From: Planctomycetota bacterium
GTDB lineage: Bacteria > Planctomycetota > UBA1135 > GCA-002748355
NCBI GenBank assembly: GCA_002685965.1
Contig: NYZE01000040.1
Coordinates: 1 to 38,907, forward strand
Length of the DNA: 38,907 nt
Direction of reading: 5' to 3'
Below are positions 8,764-17,362 of this stretch, piece after piece (within the stretch, counting starts at the first letter, position 1; each line of letters starts with the position of its first letter). Position numbers and translations under genes: made by a program. Below the pieces are notes generated by a model. That model saw nothing but the letters and a program-made list of their open reading frames with translations. It was not told where the DNA came from and searched no databases.

Positions 8764-9762
8764 TCAGCGGCGCCGCCGTCTCTGCCGCCCACTGTTATCC
8801 GTGACCGGTGTCGCGGTCCTCCACCGGATGCCCTTTTGACGAGCCCGGCGAATGTGGCGTTGCGAGTCCTTCGCCCCCCCCGCGTCAGACTCCGCCGCTT
8901 CCCTCAGCGCCGCTCTGAGCGTCTTGGCGTCTGCCCTCACGGGGACGTGCACGAGTTGCTTGCCCTGGACGCCGTAAGCACCTGGCACAACAACGAGGAT
9001 GCCGGGTTCCCCTGAAGCGCCATCGACCTTCGCCAGGTCGCTCACGTCCTTGGTCATGGCGAAGAGAAAACGGCCGATGATCTCCTTGCTCCATGCAAGC
9101 TCGACGAGCTTCGCTTCGAGAGCGGCCCGTGTCTCGAGGTCAGGCGCGTAGACGATCGCGAGGCGCTGCGAGTCACAGGCTGCGACGTTCATTGCCAGGC
9201 GCACGCTCTTGAGATACGGCAGGCCGAGGTCCACCGGCCTTGTCTTGCCTGGCTTGTAGTCCACGGCGATCTCATTCATCTCGAGCGCCATGTCTTCTGC
9301 CACGCCAAAGGCCCAGCCTGGGGCACGGCCGGCGTTGACGAGCTTCTTCTTGCCGTCAGGAGCGAGGATGCAGAACACGGTGTTCTGCAGCACCCCCCGC
9401 ATCGTGAACACGCTCTGCAGGAAGTCGACCTCGCCGGCATCTTCGTAGCTCGCGAGACGAACGCAGATGAACTTGCGGGAAGCGGCAACAACCTCGGGGT
9501 CGGACAGGTAACTCCTGTCCATTCTCTGCTTACCCGGTCACCAGACCCCAGGCACCTTGTTGCAGTGCGGTGCGGCCGAAACCACCAAGATAGGACGGTT
9601 TGTGCGCTTGGCTGCGGCCTTCGCGCGGTCCCAGGTCCCGAACCAAGCGACGCGCTGCTCCACGCGCCGCCAATCCACGGTAACACCGGGGCCTCTCCCC
9701 TGGGCGAGCAGCGAAGCCGAGATCAACAAGACGGCAAGCAGGTAGATCAGGCGCGTGTACAT
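8764..9762 (-). CDS. Predicted thioredoxin-fold selenoprotein (Sec at codon 75, TGA at 9538-9540); split by the ORF track into 9538-9807 and 8764-9522
   Basis: Both ORFs are in the same frame, separated by one TGA. Read-through gives MYTRLIYLLAVLLISASLLAQ...RPILVVSAAPHCNKVPGVW-U-PGKQRMDRSYLSDPEVVAASRKFICVRLAS..., with U at the Trx active-site Cys position; hairpin GGACAGG-AGTTA-CCTGTCC 24 nt downstream of the TGA. Confidence 0.75.
9502..9520 (-). promoter_or_regulatory. bSECIS-like hairpin downstream of in-frame UGA
   Basis: Minus strand 5'-UGA-(17 nt)-GGACAGG-AGUUA-CCUGUCC: 7 perfect base pairs (8 with a flanking U.G), 5-nt loop with G at loop position 2, 24 nt between UGA and loop. Confidence 0.7.
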
Positions 9763-9828
9763 CTCCCTTGTCTGCCCAGCATTGTCGCCAGCGAAGCTTA
9801 CGCTCACCTTGCGGCAGCGCGATCCGCC

Positions 9829-10998
9829 CTAGCCGAGCGCAGCGATGCCAGGCAGCGCCTTGCCTTCCAGGAGTTCGAGGCTCGCTCCCCCCCCGGTCGA
9901 GACGTGGTCGATCTCGTCGGCGAGCCGGAGCTTTTCGATAGCTGCCACCGAGTCGCCACCACCGACGACACTGAAGCCATCGCTCTTGGCGACCGCCTCC
10001 GCGACGCGTTCGGTGCCCCGGCAGAACTGGTCGAACTCAAACACGCCCATCGGACCGTTCCAGACAAGAGTCTTGGCGTCGGCCAAGAGCTCGGCGTAGC
10101 GCTTGCGCGAGTCGGGACCGATGTCGAGACCCATCAAGTTGTCGGGAATGTCGGGGCCGAGGATCTCGTAGGCGCTGTCGTGCTCGAATTTCACCGCGGC
10201 GAGGTGGTCGCTAGGCAATGCCAAGTCCTTGCCCTGCTCGGCGGCCGCGGAGAGCACCGACTTGGCCTCCTCGAGCAGGTGGTCCTCGACGAGGCTCGTG
10301 CCAACCCCGACCCCCTGCGCCTTGAGAAAGGTGTAAGCCATGGCTCCGCCGATCAGCAGGCGGTCGACTTGCGGCAGCAGGTTACGAATGACCGGCAACT
10401 TGTCGGACACCTTGGCGCCGCCGAGAATCGCGACGAAGGGCCGTTCAGGGTTCTGTAGAACCCTGCCGAAGGCTTCGACCTCTTTCCAGACCAGGAACCC
10501 CGCGCCACTCGGCAGGTGCTGCGGCACGACCACGACCGATGCGTGCGCCCGGTGGCAGGTGCCGAAGGCGTCGTTGACATAGACATCGCCGAGCGCCGCC
10601 AACGCCTTGCCGAAGGCAGCGTCGCCGGCCGTCTCGCCAGGATCAAAGCGCAGGTTCTCGAGGACGAGCACCTCGTCTTCTTGTAGCCCGAGCGCCAGGT
10701 CTTGGGCGAGCGCGCCCGTGCATTCGGGCGAGGCGCGCACGCTCCAGCCACTGAGTTCCTGCAGGCGTTCAGCGACCCGCAGGAGTCGCATCGAGTCCAC
10801 GACCCTGCCCTTGGGCCGGCCGAAGTGGGACATGAGGATCGGTCGGCCGCCGTGCTCGAGGACGCACTTGATGGTCGGCAGCGCCGCCTCGATCCGCGCG
10901 TCCGACGTTACACGCCCGGCGTCATCGACGGGGACGTTGAAGTCGACGCGAATCAGTACGCGCTTGCCGCCGACCTCTAGCTCGCCGAGTCGCTTCAT
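9829..10998 (-). CDS. pgk: Phosphoglycerate kinase
   Basis: KRVLIRVDFNVPVDDAGRVTSDARIEAALPTIKCVLEHGGRPILMSHFGRPKG; FLVWKEVEAFGRVLQNPERPFVAILGGAKVSDK; C-terminal GGGDSVAAIEKL / STGGGASLELLEGKALPGI. Confidence 0.97.
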   Translation of the reverse strand: MKRLGELEVGGKRVLIRVDFNVPVDDAGRVTSDARIEAALPTIKCVLEHGGRPILMSHFGRPKGRVVDSMRLLRVAERLQELSGWSVRASPECTGALAQDLALGLQEDEVLVLENLRFDPGETAGDAAFGKALAALGDVYVNDAFGTCHRAHASVVVVPQHLPSGAGFLVWKEVEAFGRVLQNPERPFVAILGGAKVSDKLPVIRNLLPQVDRLLIGGAMAYTFLKAQGVGVGTSLVEDHLLEEAKSVLSAAAEQGKDLALPSDHLAAVKFEHDSAYEILGPDIPDNLMGLDIGPDSRKRYAELLADAKTLVWNGPMGVFEFDQFCRGTERVAEAVAKSDGFSVVGGGDSVAAIEKLRLADEIDHVSTGGGASLELLEGKALPGIAALG

Positions 10999-11999
10999 CA
11001 CATCGCATGCGCTTTGGCAATCAGGTCAGCGACTCGGCAGGAGTAACCCCACTCGTTGTCGTACCAGCTGACCACCTTGACGCAGTTGCCGCCGATGACC
11101 ATCGTCGCCTGTGCGTCGAGGATCGAGCTGTGTGGGTCATGGATCACGTCCGAGCTGACGATCGGATCCTCGGTGTAAGCAAGGACACCCTTCATCGGCC
11201 CTTCAGCGGCAGCCTTCATCGCCGCGTTGATCTCTTCCTTGGTGGTGTCGCGCGACAGCGTCACGACCAAGTCGACCACCGAGCCGTCGCCGACCGGAAC
11301 GCGCATCGCCATGCCGTCGAGCTTGCCATTGAGATCTGGCAAGACCTTGCCGACCGCGCGAGCTGCGCCAGTCGACGTCGGGATGATGTTGAGCGCGGCG
11401 GCGCGCGCACGCCGCATGTCCGAGTGGATCTGGTCAGCCGTGTTTTGGTCGTTCGTGTAGGCGTGCACCGTCGTCATGAGGCCCTTCTCGATGCCGAAGT
11501 TCTCGTGCAACACCTTGGCGACCGGCGCCAAGCAGTTGGTCGTGCACGAGGCGTTGCTGATCACCCTGTCGGTGCTGCGCAGGGCCTCGTCATTGACGCC
11601 GAGCACGATCATGTTGTCGATTTCGCCCTTCGGCGGCACGGTCAGCAGCACCTTCGGGGCGCCGGCGTCGACGTGCTTCATGCAGGCCTCCTGCGTCACG
11701 AAGAAGCCTGTGCTCTCGACGACGAAGTCGACGCCGATATCGCTCCACGGCAGGTGCGCCGGGTCACGCTCGGACAGGACACGGACGCTGCGACCGGCGA
11801 TCGTCAGTTCCCCCTCGCCAGCGACAACCGTGCCAGGGAAGCGCCCGTGGACCGAGTCATACTTGAACAGGTGGGCGAGCGAACTGGCCGGTGCGAGGTC
11901 ATTGATCGCGACGACCTCGAAGTCTGCCCGTTCTTCCATGACGCGAAAAACCATGCGGCCGATCCGGCCAAAGCCGTTGATTCCGACCTTGATAGCCAT
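10998..11999 (-). CDS. gap: Type I glyceraldehyde-3-phosphate dehydrogenase
   Basis: MAIKVGINGFGRIGRMVFR; catalytic SNASCTTNCLAPVAKVLHE; WYDNEWGYSCRVADL. Stop TGA overlaps the pgk ATG (TGATG). Confidence 0.97.
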   Translation of the reverse strand: MAIKVGINGFGRIGRMVFRVMEERADFEVVAINDLAPASSLAHLFKYDSVHGRFPGTVVAGEGELTIAGRSVRVLSERDPAHLPWSDIGVDFVVESTGFFVTQEACMKHVDAGAPKVLLTVPPKGEIDNMIVLGVNDEALRSTDRVISNASCTTNCLAPVAKVLHENFGIEKGLMTTVHAYTNDQNTADQIHSDMRRARAAALNIIPTSTGAARAVGKVLPDLNGKLDGMAMRVPVGDGSVVDLVVTLSRDTTKEEINAAMKAAAEGPMKGVLAYTEDPIVSSDVIHDPHSSILDAQATMVIGGNCVKVVSWYDNEWGYSCRVADLIAKAHAM

Positions 12000-12125
12000 C
12001 GATAGTCTCCTGAGCTCGGGGCTTGAAGGGCTGGTGCCGTGATGAAGGCAGTGAACGAGGATGGGAATTTGAAGGCGGAGGAGGATAGCGATCGGCAGCG
12101 GCCTTCTCCACGCTGCACCGGGATC

Positions 12126-13136
12126 ATGGAGCGTCTTGCTACCCACCTAGCCCGGCAGCTGGCGCGGCACGCCGACGCCATCGGCCTCGGCGCGACCCGC
12201 CCTTGGTTGGTCGGCTTTTCGCACGGACCTGACTCGACGGTTCTGCTCACGCTCCTGGCTCGCCAGGCACGCACAAAGCCGCTTCCACCAATCGTAGCGG
12301 TGCACGTGGACCATGGCCTGCGGCAGGAATCCGCCAGCGAGGCGCGAACTGCAGAGCGCTTCTGCAGAAGCTTGCACATCCCCTGCAGGGTGGTGCGGGT
12401 CGTTTGCAACGGCGAGACCACCGCGAGGCGTGAACGATACGCGGCGTTCTCGACCATCGCCGCGGAGATGGGCGCCCGCGCCGTCCTGCTCGGACACCAC
12501 AAAGACGACCAGGTCGAGACGGTTCTCATGCGCATCATCCGGGGCACCGGCCCCCTCGGTCTCGCCGGCATCCCCGCGCTGCGCGCTCTGGGCGAGGCGA
12601 GGGTATTCCGACCCCTGCTGCAGGTGCCGCGGCGCGCCATCGAGGCGGCTCGGCGGGCATTGGCGGTGCCGGCCATCGAAGATCCGACCAACAGCGATCC
12701 GAGCCAGACTCTGCGCAACCGCGTGCGCCACGAGCTGCTGCCGCGCCTACGCGAGCAGGACCCCGACGACGAGCGAGTCCTGGCTCTTGCCCGTGCAGCC
12801 CGCCGGCTGCGCGCCGCGGTCGACGGCGAGCTCGCGGGCATCGACTATGCCCGCGAGCCAGGCGTGGTAAGGCTGCCACTGAGCGCCCTCGCCACCCTGA
12901 GCCCCTGGGCCGGTGAGACCCTCCTGGCGCGCGCGCTCCAGGACCTCGATCGCGCCGTACCACCCAGCCGACACCTCGCTCGACTGCTTGCCCTGCGCGA
13001 TGCACGGGTTCAGGCTCGCGTCGAGGCGCGCCACTCTTGGTTCGCCGTGCGCGAGCGTGACGCCGTGACACTACGATCTCAGACACCGCCGCGCGGACTC
13101 GCCGAAGGCCTAGCCGACGAAGACGCACACGCATGA
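12126..13136 (+). CDS. tilS: tRNA(Ile)-lysidine synthase
   Basis: PP-loop-like FSHGPDSTVLL; VAVHVDHGLRQESASEA; LLGHHKDDQVETVLMRIIRGTG; EDPTNSDPSQTLRNRVRHELLPRL. Possible upstream starts at 12039/12042. Confidence 0.9.
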   Translation: MERLATHLARQLARHADAIGLGATRPWLVGFSHGPDSTVLLTLLARQARTKPLPPIVAVHVDHGLRQESASEARTAERFCRSLHIPCRVVRVVCNGETTARRERYAAFSTIAAEMGARAVLLGHHKDDQVETVLMRIIRGTGPLGLAGIPALRALGEARVFRPLLQVPRRAIEAARRALAVPAIEDPTNSDPSQTLRNRVRHELLPRLREQDPDDERVLALARAARRLRAAVDGELAGIDYAREPGVVRLPLSALATLSPWAGETLLARALQDLDRAVPPSRHLARLLALRDARVQARVEARHSWFAVRERDAVTLRSQTPPRGLAEGLADEDAHA

Positions 13137-13897
13137 ACCCCCTCGTCGAACGACTGCTCGCCAATCTCCTCGAGCTGCGCGAGGACATAGACCGAGTGGC
13201 CGCGGCCACCGGCCGCAGCCACTCCGACATCGACCTCCTTCCGGTGAGCAAGTATGCAACTGCACTCGAGACGCAGGCACTCGCCGAGGCGATGGTCGCT
13301 GCAGGCCTCGAGGTGCGCCTGGCCGAGAGCCGTGTGCAGGCGTTGGTGCAAAAGGCCAGCGAGCTGGCCGGCACCGGGCCGGAAATCCTTTGGGACCTGA
13401 TCGGCACCCTGCAATCGAACAAAGCGGGCAAGGCGCTGCGGGTCGTCGACCGGATCCACAGTTTCGACCGGGAATCGATCCTGATCCAACTCAACAGCCT
13501 GGCTCAGGCCCAGGAGGCTCAGCCCGGCACTACGGCTCGCACGGTTGCCGGGCTCCTGCAGGTCAACATCTCGGCCGAGGGGGCCAAGCACGGGTTTGAC
13601 CCCGACGACCTGCCGGCCGTGCTCGAGATGGTGGCGGGCCTTCCTGGCATTCGGCTGCTCGGTTTCATGGGAATGGCGGCGCGCAACACCGACCACGACA
13701 GCGCTAGAACCGCCTTTGCCGCCCTTCGCCAGCTGCGCGATCGCCTCGCGCCCGAGCTACCACATCTGTCGATGGGCATGAGTCGCGACTACCGCGGCGC
13801 TATCCTGGAGGGTTCCACGATCCTTCGGATCGGTTCGCTCCTATTTCGATCGCCGCCGCGATCCCGCCCCGGAGAGGACACCGCCGCCGAGGCCTGA
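13133..13897 (+). CDS. YggS/PROSC-family pyridoxal-phosphate homeostasis protein
   Basis: LLPVSKYA (PLP lysine region), LWDLIGTLQSNKAGKAL, LLQVNISAEGAKHGF, LSMGMSRDYRGAILEGSTILRIGSLLF; ATGA overlap with tilS. Confidence 0.88.
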   Translation: MNPLVERLLANLLELREDIDRVAAATGRSHSDIDLLPVSKYATALETQALAEAMVAAGLEVRLAESRVQALVQKASELAGTGPEILWDLIGTLQSNKAGKALRVVDRIHSFDRESILIQLNSLAQAQEAQPGTTARTVAGLLQVNISAEGAKHGFDPDDLPAVLEMVAGLPGIRLLGFMGMAARNTDHDSARTAFAALRQLRDRLAPELPHLSMGMSRDYRGAILEGSTILRIGSLLFRSPPRSRPGEDTAAEA

Positions 13898-13904
13898 CCT
13901 GCGC

Positions 13905-16490
13905 ATGGCACGAATCATCTTTCACGACGGAACCGAGCACGAACTCGATCCCACTGAGCCGACGACGGTCGGCGCATCCCAGGACGCGACCATCCACTGC
14001 GCGGGCGCTTCCGACGTGCACTGCGTCATCCGTTCGCTCAAGGACGGCGGCTACGGCATCAAGGACCTCGGCTCCACTTCAGGAACCCTGGTCAATCACA
14101 AGCCGGTGCAGACCGCCCGGCTTTACAGCGGCGACAGCATCGAGATCGGCGGAATCGGCCTGACCTTCGAGGACGCCTCGATGCCGCGACCGGTGGCGCA
14201 GCAGGAAGAGCAGGCAAAGGCTCCCGAGGCCGTCACGCCAGTCAAGCAGACCATGGGCGGCTACGAGATCCTCTCGGTGATCGGCCACGGTGGCATGGGC
14301 ACGGTCTACAAGGCCATGCAGCTGTCGTTGCACCGTGAGGTCGCGATCAAGGTGCTCAAGGACGACCTGTGCAAGGATCCCAGCTTCGTCAAGCGCTTCG
14401 TGTCGGAGGCCCGCGCGGCAGGTCGCTTCAACCACCCCAACGTGGTCCAGGTGTTCGACGTCGACGAGCACAACGGCAAACCCTTTTACTCGATGGAGCT
14501 GCTGCCCGGCGAAAGTCTCGAAGGCGTCATCAAGAGACAGGGCCAACTCGAGTTTGACGCTGCGGTGTCGGCGATCGACGACGCGGCGCGCGGGCTCGCT
14601 TACGCGGACGAGCTCGGCATCGTGCACCGCGACATCAAGCCGGACAACCTGATGCCGACGGCGCAGGGGTCCATCAAGATATGTGACCTCGGTCTCGCCG
14701 CTGCCCCCAACAAGGTCGAGGGAAAGGGACGCATCCTCGGCACGCCGCACTTCATCAGTCCCGAGCAAGTCCGCGGCGAGGCAGTCGACCACCGCAGCGA
14801 CCTCTACTCGCTCGGCTGCACCTTCTATCGCTTGCTCGCCGGCAAGAACCCGTATCCGCGCCGGACCGTGCGCGAGATCCTCAAGGCCCACCTCGAAGCC
14901 CCGGTACCTAGGCTCAAGGACGCCCGGCCCGACACACCGGACGAAGTCGACGCCGCGGTCGCCATGCTCATGGCAAAAGACCCGGCCGCGCGCTACCAGC
15001 ACGCCGCTGCGCTGGTGGCCGACCTGGAAGCGTGGCTCCAGAAGCGTCGCCGCAGCAAGCTGCCACTCATTCTCGGGAGCGCCGTGCTGCTAGTAGCAGT
15101 CTTCGGCGTCTTCCAACTGACGCGCGGGAACGGTGCGAAGGTCATCAAGGTCGTCGAGACCGACCCCAACGCCGCAAAGATTCGGGGCGAGAACAAGGAA
15201 CTCGAAGCAAAGCTCGCCAGGACCAAGATCATGGTCACGGTGCCGATCGAGCGTGCAACCGCCCTCGAGAAGATGGCCAAGCTGCACCCTGACACAGCCG
15301 CGGCGAGGGGCGCTCTCAAGGAAGCCGCGGCGTTGCGCACGAGCGAGGCCGACCGCCTGGCCAAGCTCGCCAAGCGACAGGCGCGCGAGCAACAGCTCGC
15401 GCGGGCCATCGAGAGCGAGGCGGGGCCTCTGCTCGCGGCCGGCGACCCGCTCCTGGCCTGGAAGCGCGGTCTCGCACTCGCTGGCACCGGCCAGCGTGCG
15501 GCGATCGTTGAAAAGGCTGTCGCGAGCCTCGGCGGCAAGGTGCTCGAGGCGATTCGCAAGCGCAGCGAGGCCGCGTTCGCTACGTTCGAGAAGACTGCCA
15601 CCACGACGGGGTCGAAGCTCGACGACGTGCTGCAGGCCTTCCGCGCCGCCGTGGCGCTACCGGAGGGAAGAGCCCGACCCGAAGGCACGACCGAGGTCGT
15701 TTCCGCCTTCCAGGTGCGGGCGGCCCGGCTCGTCGAAGACGAGGGTGCCCGACGGATCGCGGAGACCCAGAAGAGGCATGGCGAGTTCGTGGCGGCACGC
15801 CGCGCCCTGCTGCTCGGCAAGGGGGGTGTGCTCGAGCTGGCGCGCCGTGGCGACCTAACCGCGGCAATGTCCAAGATCGATGCACTGAGCACGCCGTCAG
15901 ACCTGACCAAGGAGTGGGTGCCGATCGTGGCCCTGCGGGACTTGCTCGGACTCGCCGCAACGGCACGCAATGCCCTCGCCAAGGACATTGCCGACGGGCG
16001 TACACCGGTCGTGACGCGTCTGGGCGAGGACTCGCGGGCAACGAAACTCGCCAAGGGCCAGATCACGCTGACCAGTGGCAGCGGCAGCGATGAGGTCCTG
16101 CCGCTATGGACCTCGCCGGAGATCCTCGCGTCGCTGTTCGGCAAGCGGGAGCAGGAGAAGGCGGTCCCCGCCTCGCGCCTGGCTGCGCTCGTCGTCGCAG
16201 GTCTCGCCAATGGCTTACCTGTGGCCGAGCAAATGATGCAGCACACCAACGGCGGAGCAGCGACGGGTGCAGCGTTTCCGCACGGGATCGCCAGAGCTTT
16301 CGCGGCCGCCAGGGCCGGCCACAACACACACCCGAGGCCGGTCGTGCTGGAGGGCAAGGCCCTCGTCGTGCTGAGCCGCATGCTGCAGGCGTTGCAGAAC
16401 AACGCCCACGACCTCTGTGATCACTGGGCAGAGACTCTCGAACGAGATCACGCGTCCACTGTCACGGGCGTCGCACTCGGCCTACGCTAG
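13905..16490 (+). CDS. FHA domain-containing serine/threonine protein kinase with TM segment and uncharacterised C-terminal half
   Basis: FHA-like N-terminus (SDVHCVIRSLKDGGYGIKDLGSTSGTLVN); kinase YEILSVIGHGGMGTVYKAMQ, VAIKVL, HRDIKPDNLM, CDLGLA, GTPHFISPEQ; TM LPLILGSAVLLVAVFGVFQL. Confidence 0.92.
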   Translation: MARIIFHDGTEHELDPTEPTTVGASQDATIHCAGASDVHCVIRSLKDGGYGIKDLGSTSGTLVNHKPVQTARLYSGDSIEIGGIGLTFEDASMPRPVAQQEEQAKAPEAVTPVKQTMGGYEILSVIGHGGMGTVYKAMQLSLHREVAIKVLKDDLCKDPSFVKRFVSEARAAGRFNHPNVVQVFDVDEHNGKPFYSMELLPGESLEGVIKRQGQLEFDAAVSAIDDAARGLAYADELGIVHRDIKPDNLMPTAQGSIKICDLGLAAAPNKVEGKGRILGTPHFISPEQVRGEAVDHRSDLYSLGCTFYRLLAGKNPYPRRTVREILKAHLEAPVPRLKDARPDTPDEVDAAVAMLMAKDPAARYQHAAALVADLEAWLQKRRRSKLPLILGSAVLLVAVFGVFQLTRGNGAKVIKVVETDPNAAKIRGENKELEAKLARTKIMVTVPIERATALEKMAKLHPDTAAARGALKEAAALRTSEADRLAKLAKRQAREQQLARAIESEAGPLLAAGDPLLAWKRGLALAGTGQRAAIVEKAVASLGGKVLEAIRKRSEAAFATFEKTATTTGSKLDDVLQAFRAAVALPEGRARPEGTTEVVSAFQVRAARLVEDEGARRIAETQKRHGEFVAARRALLLGKGGVLELARRGDLTAAMSKIDALSTPSDLTKEWVPIVALRDLLGLAATARNALAKDIADGRTPVVTRLGEDSRATKLAKGQITLTSGSGSDEVLPLWTSPEILASLFGKREQEKAVPASRLAALVVAGLANGLPVAEQMMQHTNGGAATGAAFPHGIARAFAAARAGHNTHPRPVVLEGKALVVLSRMLQALQNNAHDLCDHWAETLERDHASTVTGVALGLR

Positions 16491-16519
16491 GGCGCTAGTA
16501 GACCAGGAAGAGGACGGCC

Positions 16520-17362
16520 TTGTTCCCACGACCGAACCAGATGGAAGAGTTGCGCGCGAAGTCGCAAACCGCCGCGGAAGACCTCGTCCAGCGAAGCGGG
16601 CGCCGCCCGCGGGTGGCGATGTTCCTCGGCACAGGGCACGTGGAGTTCGCCGGGCGCCTCGAGAACAAGCAGACGTTCGCCGTCGAAGACCTTCTCGATT
16701 TTCCGAGCGGCGTCGAGAGCCAGAGCCTGCTCATCGGGACCTACGAGGGAATGGACGTCATCGTCGCCGATGCACCGCTGGCGCCGTACTTGGGTGTGAG
16801 CGGTATGGAACTGGCCTTCCCTGTGCGGGTGTTCCGGCGCATGGGCGCGGAAGTGCTGGTGCTGACCGCGGCCGCAGCCTCGCTACGGCCGGGCGCGACA
16901 CCCGGCGACCTCGGCTTCGTCACTGACCACCTCAACTTCACGAACATCAACCCGCTCATTGGCAGCAACGACGAACTGCTCGGGCCGCGTTTCCCCGACA
17001 TGAACGCGCCATATGACGCAGACCTCAAACAACTGGCACGATCGGTGGCCGAAGACGTCGGTTTCCCGTGTCACGACGGCGTCTTCTGCGCGATCCAGGG
17101 CCCGAGCCTGCCGACCCGCGCAGAATATCGCTATCTCCGCTCCGCCGGCGCAGACTTCGTCGGCATGTCAACCGTGCCCGAAGTCATCGCGGCCGTTCAC
17201 GCAGGCTTCCGCTCGGTCGCCATCCTCGGCATCACGCAGCGTGTTGATCCGATGCGCCCGGAACCGACCGACCTCGAGAACATGGTCGACGCCGCCGACC
17301 TCGCCGCGCCGCGCGTCAGCACGGTGCTGGCCGGGGTGCTCGAGAAACTCGCACAGCAGTGA
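16520..17362 (+). CDS. Purine-nucleoside phosphorylase
   Basis: AMFLGTGHVEFAGRLE; GVSGMELAFPVRVFRRMGAEVLVLTAAAASL; LNFTNINPLIGSND; GVFCAIQGPSLPTRAEYRYLRSAGADFVGMSTVPEVIAAVHAG. TTG start with upstream AGGAAGAGG; ATG alternative at 16541. Confidence 0.92.
   Translation: MFPRPNQMEELRAKSQTAAEDLVQRSGRRPRVAMFLGTGHVEFAGRLENKQTFAVEDLLDFPSGVESQSLLIGTYEGMDVIVADAPLAPYLGVSGMELAFPVRVFRRMGAEVLVLTAAAASLRPGATPGDLGFVTDHLNFTNINPLIGSNDELLGPRFPDMNAPYDADLKQLARSVAEDVGFPCHDGVFCAIQGPSLPTRAEYRYLRSAGADFVGMSTVPEVIAAVHAGFRSVAILGITQRVDPMRPEPTDLENMVDAADLAAPRVSTVLAGVLEKLAQQ

Noticed and set aside
9538-9540. Simple pseudogene/premature stop, or genome-wide TGA-to-Trp recoding, as explanation for the split Trx-like gene
   Set aside because: Less likely than Sec: both halves keep frame and conserved-looking sequence, a bSECIS-like hairpin is correctly placed, and TGA is used as a true stop elsewhere (e.g. 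gap, tilS). Not fully excluded without sel genes.
14993-16402. 469-aa minus-strand ORF
   Set aside because: Antisense to the FHA-kinase C-terminal half; Ser/Ala/Arg-rich composition, no motifs.
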